Shown in pieces: positions 58,529 to 64,000 of a stretch of DNA of 64,000 nucleotides. Positions within the stretch are counted from its first letter, which is position 1; each line of letters opens with the position of its first letter. Source of the DNA: Paucibacter sediminis (GTDB lineage Bacteria; Pseudomonadota; Gammaproteobacteria; Burkholderiales; Burkholderiaceae_C); the NCBI RefSeq assembly GCF_030254645.1, contig NZ_CP116346.1, positions 5,063,001 to 5,127,000 on the forward strand. Reading direction: 5' to 3'. Position numbers and translations under genes: made by a program. The notes beneath the pieces are model-generated. The model searched no databases. It saw only the letters and a list, made by a program, of their open reading frames with translations, and was not told the DNA's origin.

Positions 58529-60976
58529 TCAATGCTTGAGTGCATCTCCACCCGCAACGGCCGCCGTCGCCGGCTCGGGCTTCGCAGCCTCCGCCGCCGC
58601 TTTCTCAGGAGCGACCGCGGTCACTTCCTCGTCCGGCAGAGGCTGAGGGGCGGCCTCCAGCGCCACTTCCAGCACACGGTCGATCCACTTCACCGGCACG
58701 ATCTCGAGCTGGTTCTTGACGTTCTCGGGAATGTCTTGGAGATCCTTGACGTTTTCCTCGGGAATCATCACCGTCTTGATGCCGCCGCGGTGCGCCGCCA
58801 ACAGCTTCTCCTTCAAGCCGCCGATGGCCGTGACCTCGCCACGCAGGGTGATCTCGCCCGTCATCGCCACGTCGGCCCGCACGGGGATGCCGGTCAGCGC
58901 AGAGACAAAGGCGGTGGTCATGGCGATACCCGCGCTCGGGCCATCCTTGGGCGTGGCACCGTCGGGCACGTGGATGTGCACGTCGCGCTTCTCGAAGGCC
59001 TCGTCCTTGATGCCCAGGCGGCGGGCACGTGAGCGCACCACCGTGCGTGCGGCCTCGACCGACTCCTTCATCACGTCGCCCAGCGAACCAGTGCGGATGA
59101 TGTTGCCCTTGCCAGGCATGGCGGTGGCTTCGATGGTCAGCAGATCACCGCCCACCTCGGTCCAAGCCAAGCCGACGACCTGACCCACCTGGTTCTTCTT
59201 CTCGGCGCGGCCAAAATCGTACTTGCGCACACCCAGGAAGTCGTTCAGGTTGTCCTCGTTGACGAGCACCTTGCCCTCGTAAGTCTTAAGCGCCAGACCC
59301 TTCACCACCTTGCGGCAGATCTTGGAGATCTCGCGTTCCAGCGAGCGCACGCCAGCCTCACGGGTGTAGTAGCGAATGATGCCGCGGATCGCCGATTCGG
59401 CGACCTCCATCTCTTCGTCCTTCACGCCGTTGTTGCCACGCTGCTTGGGCAGCAGATAGCGCTGGGCGATGTTGACCTTCTCGTCCTCGGTGTAGCCAGA
59501 GAGGCGAATCACTTCCATCCGGTCCAGCAGGGCCGGCGGGATGTTCATCGAGTTCGAGGTGGCCACGAACATCACGTCCGAGAGATCGAAGTCGACCTCG
59601 ACGTAATGGTCGCCAAAGGTGTGGTTCTGTTCGGGATCCAGCACCTCCAGCAGGGCCGAGGAGGGATCGCCGCGGAAATCCATGCCCAGCTTGTCGATCT
59701 CGTCCAGCAGGAAGAGCGGGTTGCGCGTGCCGACCTTGGACAGGCTCTGCAGCACCTTGCCCGGCATCGAGCCGATATAGGTGCGACGGTGGCCACGGAT
59801 CTCGGCCTCGTCGCGCACGCCACCCAGGGCCATGCGCACGAACTTGCGGCCGGTTGCACGTGCCACCGACTGGCCGAGCGAGGTCTTGCCCACGCCCGGG
59901 GGGCCCACCAGGCAGAGGATGGGCGCCTTGACCTTGTCGACGCGCTGCTGCACCGCCAAGTACTCGAGGATGCGGTCCTTGACCTTCTCCAACCCGTAAT
60001 GGTCTTCGTTCAGCACGTTCTCGGCATTCGCCAGGTCGTGCTTGATCTTGGTCTTCTTGCTCCAGGGCAGGTTGACCAGGGTCTCGATGTAGTTACGCAC
60101 CACCGTGGCTTCGGCCGACATCGGCGACATCAGCTTGAGCTTCTTCAGCTCGGCATCGGCCTTCTTGCGCGCTTCCTTGGGCATGCGAGCAGCCTGGATC
60201 TTCTTGTCCAGCTCCTCCATATCGGCGCCGTCTTCGCCATCGCCCAGTTCCTTCTGGATCGCCTTGACCTGCTCGTTCAGGTAGTACTCGCGCTGGCTCT
60301 TCTCCATTTGGCGCTTGACGCGGCCACGGATGCGCTTTTCCACCTGCAGGATGTCGACCTCGTGCTCAAGCAGGTCGAGCAGCTTCTCCAGGCGCTTGGC
60401 CACGTCCGACAGGTCCAGCACCGACTGCTTGGCGTCGAGCTTGAGCGGCAGATGCGCGGCAATGGTGTCGGCCAGGCGGCCGGCATCGTCGATGCCACCG
60501 ATGGAGGTGAGGATCTCGGGCGGGATCTTCTTGTTCAGCTTGACGTATTGGTCAAACTGCTGGGTCACCGCACGACGCAGCGCCTCCACCTCGGGCTTGG
60601 TGTCGGCCTCGGGCGGGATGGGCAGCACCTCGGCGACGAAATGCTCTTCCGTTTCGGTGATGCTTTGCGTGGTGGCGCGCTGCAGGCCCTCGACCAGCAC
60701 CTTCACGGTGCCATCGGGCAGCTTGAGCATTTGCAGGATGCTGGAGACACAGCCCACCTCGAACATATCGTCCGACTTGGGCTCGTCCTTGCCGGCAGCC
60801 TTCTGCGCCACCAGCATGATCTGGCGGCCGGCTTCCATGGCCGCTTCCAAGGCCTTGATGGACTTGGGGCGGCCGACGAACAGGGGAATCACCATGTGCG
60901 GGAACACCACCACATCGCGCAGCGGCAGCAGCGGCAAGGTGATCGGTTCTGCAGGCAGGATGGGATGACCGGACAT
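58529..60976 (-). CDS. lon: ATP-dependent protease Lon
   Basis: Cytosolic AAA+ serine protease degrading misfolded and regulatory proteins. The 815 residues have the N-terminal substrate domain ([22 protein letters not shown]), Walker [14 protein letters not shown], Walker [10 protein letters not shown] and the Ser-Lys dyad, Ser in [11 protein letters not shown] and Lys in [13 protein letters not shown]. An Ala/Glu/Pro-rich tail follows the protease domain. It is downstream of clpX by 86 bases. Confidence 0.97.
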   Translation of the reverse strand: MSGHPILPAEPITLPLLPLRDVVVFPHMVIPLFVGRPKSIKALEAAMEAGRQIMLVAQKAAGKDEPKSDDMFEVGCVSSILQMLKLPDGTVKVLVEGLQRATTQSITETEEHFVAEVLPIPPEADTKPEVEALRRAVTQQFDQYVKLNKKIPPEILTSIGGIDDAGRLADTIAAHLPLKLDAKQSVLDLSDVAKRLEKLLDLLEHEVDILQVEKRIRGRVKRQMEKSQREYYLNEQVKAIQKELGDGEDGADMEELDKKIQAARMPKEARKKADAELKKLKLMSPMSAEATVVRNYIETLVNLPWSKKTKIKHDLANAENVLNEDHYGLEKVKDRILEYLAVQQRVDKVKAPILCLVGPPGVGKTSLGQSVARATGRKFVRMALGGVRDEAEIRGHRRTYIGSMPGKVLQSLSKVGTRNPLFLLDEIDKLGMDFRGDPSSALLEVLDPEQNHTFGDHYVEVDFDLSDVMFVATSNSMNIPPALLDRMEVIRLSGYTEDEKVNIAQRYLLPKQRGNNGVKDEEMEVAESAIRGIIRYYTREAGVRSLEREISKICRKVVKGLALKTYEGKVLVNEDNLNDFLGVRKYDFGRAEKKNQVGQVVGLAWTEVGGDLLTIEATAMPGKGNIIRTGSLGDVMKESVEAARTVVRSRARRLGIKDEAFEKRDVHIHVPDGATPKDGPSAGIAMTTAFVSALTGIPVRADVAMTGEITLRGEVTAIGGLKEKLLAAHRGGIKTVMIPEENVKDLQDIPENVKNQLEIVPVKWIDRVLEVALEAAPQPLPDEEVTAVAPEKAAAEAAKPEPATAAVAGGDALKH

Positions 60977-60999
60977 AGAAACCTCTCTTTCTCAGACCC

Positions 61000-61027
61000 A
61001 TCTAGGGCCTGAGGGGGCTATTACAAG
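61000..61027 (-). promoter_or_regulatory. Candidate sigma-32 (heat shock) promoter of lon
   Basis: Minus strand CTTGTAA (61021-61027), 13-base spacer, CCCTAGAT (61000-61007), compared with the heat-shock consensus CTTGAAA and CCCCATnT. Predicted start is about 20 bases before the lon ATG, with AGAGAGG as ribosome site. The -10 match is imperfect. Confidence 0.45.
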
Positions 61028-61062
61028 ATGCGCGTGCGCTGCTGGATCGCACGAATACCCGG

Positions 61063-62331
61063 TCAGGCGCTGGCCTTGGCCTGCTCGCGGTAAACGAGCA
61101 GCGGCTTCGCGTCTTCTTCGATGTTGTGCTCGTCGAGCACAACCTTGGCCACGCCATCGAGGGCGGGCAATTCGAACATGGTGTCGATGAGCGAATGCTC
61201 CATGATGGAGCGCAGGCCGCGCGCACCGGTCTTGCGGGCCAGCGCCTTGCGGGCAATGGCCATCAGCGCCGATGGACGGATCTCGAGTTCGACGCCATCC
61301 ATCGCAAACAGTTGCTGGTACTGCTTGATCAACGCGTTCTTGGGCTCGGTGAGGATCTGCACCAGGGCATCCTCGCTCAGCTCGCCCAGGGTGGCGACCA
61401 CCGGCAGGCGGCCCACCAACTCGGGGATCAGGCCGAACTTGATCAGATCCTCGGGCTCCACCTCGCGGAACACCTCAGAGACGCGGCGCTCGCTCTTGGT
61501 CTTGACGGTGGCACCAAAGCCGATGCCGGACTTCTCCGAACGGTTCTGGATGACCTTCTCCAGGCCGTCAAAGGCACCGCCGCAGATGAAGAGGATGTTG
61601 GTGGTGTCGATCTGCAGGAAGTCCTGGTTCGGATGCTTGCGCCCGCCCTGCGGCGGCACCGAGGCCATCGTGCCTTCCACCAGTTTCAGCAAGGCCTGCT
61701 GCACGCCCTCACCCGAGACGTCACGGGTGATGGAGGGGTTGTCGGCCTTGCGCGAGATCTTGTCGATCTCGTCGATATAGACGATGCCGCGCTGGGCTCG
61801 CTCTACGTCGTAATTGCAGTTCTGCAGCAGCTTCTGGATGATGTTCTCGACGTCCTCGCCCACATAGCCGGCTTCGGTCAGCGTGGTGGCATCGGCGATC
61901 ACGAACGGCACGTTCAAGAGACGTGCCAGCGTCTGGGCCAGCAAGGTCTTGCCGGAACCGGTGGGGCCGATCAAGAGGATATTGCTCTTGGACAGCTCGA
62001 CCGAGTCCTTGTTGCCGCCCATATGGCGCAGGCGCTTGTAGTGGTTGTAGACCGCCACCGACAGCGTGCGCTTGGCCACATCCTGGCCGATCACATACTG
62101 ATCCAGGCTGGCCTTGATCTCGCTGGGTACGGGCAGGTCGGACTTGCTGGCGCGGGTTTGCGCGGAGTCGGCCGGGACTTCGTCGCGGATGATGTCATTG
62201 CAGAGCTCGATGCACTCGTCGCAAATGAACACCGACGGGCCAGCGATCAGCTTCTTCACCTCATGCTGGCTCTTGCCGCAGAAGGAGCAGTACAGAACTT
62301 TCTCGCTGGAATTGCCTTTTTTCTCGGCCAT
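61063..62331 (-). CDS. clpX: ClpX unfoldase
   Basis: AAA+ hexamer that unfolds substrates for ClpP. The 422 residues have the N-terminal zinc finger (CSFCGKSQ and [10 protein letters not shown], four Cys), Walker [16 protein letters not shown], the pore-loop [11 protein letters not shown] and the IGF loop for ClpP docking ([11 protein letters not shown]). Follows clpP by 118 bases. Confidence 0.97.
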   Translation of the reverse strand: MAEKKGNSSEKVLYCSFCGKSQHEVKKLIAGPSVFICDECIELCNDIIRDEVPADSAQTRASKSDLPVPSEIKASLDQYVIGQDVAKRTLSVAVYNHYKRLRHMGGNKDSVELSKSNILLIGPTGSGKTLLAQTLARLLNVPFVIADATTLTEAGYVGEDVENIIQKLLQNCNYDVERAQRGIVYIDEIDKISRKADNPSITRDVSGEGVQQALLKLVEGTMASVPPQGGRKHPNQDFLQIDTTNILFICGGAFDGLEKVIQNRSEKSGIGFGATVKTKSERRVSEVFREVEPEDLIKFGLIPELVGRLPVVATLGELSEDALVQILTEPKNALIKQYQQLFAMDGVELEIRPSALMAIARKALARKTGARGLRSIMEHSLIDTMFELPALDGVAKVVLDEHNIEEDAKPLLVYREQAKASA

Positions 62332-62392
62332 GGATCTGCTTGGGTTTCATTCAGGCGTCACTGCCTGAACTGATGATAGTTCAAATGCGGCC

Positions 62393-62418
62393 GGGGCCCT
62401 TTTGTCAATAAGGGCCCC
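62393..62418 (-). other. Hairpin between clpP and clpX
   Basis: GGGGCCCTT / AAGGGCCCC with an 8-base loop, about 30 bases past the clpP stop. No T run. A weaker inverted repeat TCAGGC/GCCTGA follows at 62351-62368. Probably sets clpP:clpX ratio. Confidence 0.5.
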
Positions 62419-62449
62419 GTTCTTGCGCCAGTTGCCCCGGCGGCTGCGC

Positions 62450-63058
62450 TCAGGCGCGTTTTTCGATCACTTGATCGATCAGGCCATAGGTCGCGGCCTC
62501 GGCCGCTGACATGAAATAGTCGCGCTCGGTGTCGAGCTGGATCTTTTCCAGGCTCTGACCGGTGCGCTCGGCCAGGATGCGATTCAATTGCTCGCGGGTC
62601 TTGAGGATCTCACGCGCATGGATCTCGATGTCCGTGGCCTGCCCCTGGGCGCCGCCCAGCGGCTGGTGGATCATGATCTTGGAGTTGGGCAGCGCGAAGC
62701 GCTTGCCCTTGGCACCCGCAGCCAGCAGGAAGGCGCCCATGCTGGCGGCCATGCCCATGCACAGGGTCGACACCGGGGGCTTGATGAACTGCATGGTGTC
62801 GAAGATCGACATGCCCGCCGAGACGCTGCCGCCGGGCGAGTTGATGTAGAGGAAGATCTCCTTGTCGGGGTTCTCGCTCTCCAGGAACAGCAGCTGCGCC
62901 ACCACCAGGTTGGCCACCGCGTCATTCACCGGCCCGACCAGGAAGACGATGCGCTCGCGCAGCAGGCGGCTGTAGATGTCGTAGGCACGCTCACCACGGC
63001 CCGATTGTTCGATGACGATGGGCACCATGCCCAGATTGCTCGTTTCCAGCGCGCTCAT
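62450..63058 (-). CDS. clpP: ClpP protease subunit
   Basis: Tetradecameric serine protease working with ClpX. The 202-residue protein has catalytic Ser106 ([13 protein letters not shown]) and His131 ([11 protein letters not shown]) and the Asp region further on. The N-terminus [18 protein letters not shown] carries the usual propeptide. ATG at 63058 has AAGGA six bases upstream; another ATG six codons earlier is less likely. Confidence 0.97.
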   Translation of the reverse strand: MSALETSNLGMVPIVIEQSGRGERAYDIYSRLLRERIVFLVGPVNDAVANLVVAQLLFLESENPDKEIFLYINSPGGSVSAGMSIFDTMQFIKPPVSTLCMGMAASMGAFLLAAGAKGKRFALPNSKIMIHQPLGGAQGQATDIEIHAREILKTREQLNRILAERTGQSLEKIQLDTERDYFMSAAEAATYGLIDQVIEKRA

Positions 63059-63136
63059 GAAGAATCCTTGAAACATGCGTGTAGCGTTGAGGTGGGCCGA
63101 TTATGTCGCCCTCGGCACGACCTCGCTGCGGGAATG

Positions 63137-63168
63137 AAAAAGGCGTCGGCCTTGCGGCACGACGCCTT
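63137..63168 (-). terminator. Terminator of tig
   Basis: AAGGCGTCG / CGACGCCTT stem, 11-base loop, followed by TTTTTC on the minus strand. Located after the tig stop and before clpP, so clpP probably also has its own promoter in the remaining ~80 bases. Confidence 0.85.
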
Positions 63169-63194
63169 GCTCTGAAGAGCCTGGCTCAGCCAGC

Positions 63195-64000
63195 TCAGCC
63201 GGCCGTGGCCATCAGCTCGTCGAAGGGCAAAGCCTTGTCGGTGACCTTGGCATTCGCCAGCACGAAGTCGGTGACGTTGTTTTCGATCACAACCGCTTCC
63301 ACCTCAGCCAGACGCTGACGATCGCTCAGATACCAGCGCACCACTTCGGCGGGCTTCTCGTAGCTTTGCGACAGCTCTTCGATGTGTGCCTGCAGCTGCT
63401 CGGGCTTGGCTTGCAGATTGTTGGCGCGCACCAGCTCGGCCACCACCAGGCCCAGGCGCACGCGGCGCTCGGCTTGGGGTTGGAAGATTTCGGCGGGGAT
63501 CGGTGCCTTCTCGGCATCCTTCACGCCACGCTTCTTCAGGTCTTCGCGGGCACCGGCAACCAGGCGCTCGGTCTCGCTGGCGATCAGTGCCTTGGGCACG
63601 TCCAGCTCGGCCACCGCCACCACGGCGTCCATCACGGCGCCCTTGTTGCGAGCCAGCACGCGGAACTTCACTTCGCGCTCAAGGTTCTTCTTGATGTCGG
63701 CGCGCAGCGCTTCCACCGTGGCTTCCTTGATGCCCAGGGACTTGGCAAAAGCCTCGTTCACTTCGGGCAGGTGCTGGGCTTCGATCTTCTTGACCGTGAC
63801 CAGGAAGTCGGCTTCCTTGCCGGCCACATCCTTGCCGTGATAGTCCTCGGGGAAGGCGAGCGGGAAGGTCTTGGACTCGCCAGCCTTCATGCCGCGCACG
63901 GCCTTCTCGAAGGCCTCGAGCATCTGGCCTTCGCCGATCAGGAACTGGAAGCCTTCGGCCTTGCCGCCGGCGAAGGTCTCGCCGTCGATCTTGCCTTCGA
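63195..64000 (-). CDS. tig: Trigger factor (5' part outside window)
   Basis: Ribosome-bound chaperone and peptidyl-prolyl isomerase. The visible 268 codons run from within the FKBP-type domain ([36 protein letters not shown]) through the C-terminal chaperone arms to the stop at 63195. The frame is open to 64000; the true start lies beyond the window. Order tig-clpP-clpX-lon is the conserved one. Confidence 0.96.
   Translation of the reverse strand, partial: EGKIDGETFAGGKAEGFQFLIGEGQMLEAFEKAVRGMKAGESKTFPLAFPEDYHGKDVAGKEADFLVTVKKIEAQHLPEVNEAFAKSLGIKEATVEALRADIKKNLEREVKFRVLARNKGAVMDAVVAVAELDVPKALIASETERLVAGAREDLKKRGVKDAEKAPIPAEIFQPQAERRVRLGLVVAELVRANNLQAKPEQLQAHIEELSQSYEKPAEVVRWYLSDRQRLAEVEAVVIENNVTDFVLANAKVTDKALPFDELMATAG

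Overview
The window is GC-rich chromosomal DNA from a betaproteobacterium, most likely order Burkholderiales and probably the Roseateles/Rubrivivax/Leptothrix group. This is judged from gene order and protein character, not from a database search. Typical signs are the run rpsB-tsf-pyrH-frr-uppS-cdsA-dxr-rseP-bamA-skp, the run hisS-yfgM-bamB-der-hfq-hflX-hflK-hflC-DUF2065-hisZ-purA, and ndk-rlmN-pilF-rodZ-ispG feeding into hisS. Almost every base is core genome. I see no insertion sequence, prophage, integron, CRISPR array or defence island.

Layout. 1-9920 (minus) is the translation and envelope superoperon, running from ribosomal protein S2 and EF-Ts through UMP kinase and ribosome recycling to isoprenoid and phospholipid synthesis, the RseP protease and outer-membrane assembly (BamA, Skp). 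10103-14274 (plus) holds an amidase, a DadA-like FAD oxidoreductase and the bifunctional NAD(P)HX repair enzyme. These run head-on into RNase R (14275-16548, minus) with no spacer at all. A tRNA-Leu(CAG) follows at 16667. 16947-36476 (minus) is a long stretch of housekeeping genes: phosphoribosyltransferase, purA, hisZ, DUF2065, hflCKX, hfq, der, bamB, yfgM, hisS, ispG, a RodZ-like gene, pilF, rlmN, ndk, an extended RluB and scpB. rluD and bamD diverge at 37.7 kb. 38.7-43.4 kb carries a DinG/YoaA-type helicase with a YdcH-like partner, a stand-alone PP2C phosphatase, an unidentified secreted coiled-coil protein and zapE. 43.5-49.1 kb is the 2-oxoglutarate dehydrogenase operon sucA-odhB-lpd. 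49.4-56.8 kb is more catabolic: a 2-oxoglutarate/Fe(II) oxygenase, a Cys-cluster protein, an orphan peptide-type binding protein, a nitronate monooxygenase, an acyl-CoA dehydrogenase and its electron acceptor EtfBA, with palindromic operators upstream of etfB. murI and a five-gene tRNA operon (Gly-Cys-Gly-Gly-Leu) follow. The window closes with the lon-clpX-clpP-tig protein quality-control cluster.

How the parts fit. Three Bam complex members (BamA, BamB, BamD) plus Skp and the SecYEG-associated YfgM are encoded at three separate loci, and RseP and the HflKC/Lon/ClpXP/trigger-factor genes supply the matching quality control. Hfq, RNase R, RlmN, RluB/RluD, Der and the tRNAs make up the RNA and ribosome side. 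The acyl-CoA dehydrogenase and ETF form a beta-oxidation electron path.

I found no convincing undescribed multi-gene system. The most noteworthy signals are a short dispersed DNA motif, CAAGAYCTGACCCC, present at least five times plus near copies and sometimes forcing rare codons inside genes; a BamA whose conserved VRGF motif reads VRVF; two palindromic operator candidates at etfB; and an RNase R apparently without its usual N-terminal domain.
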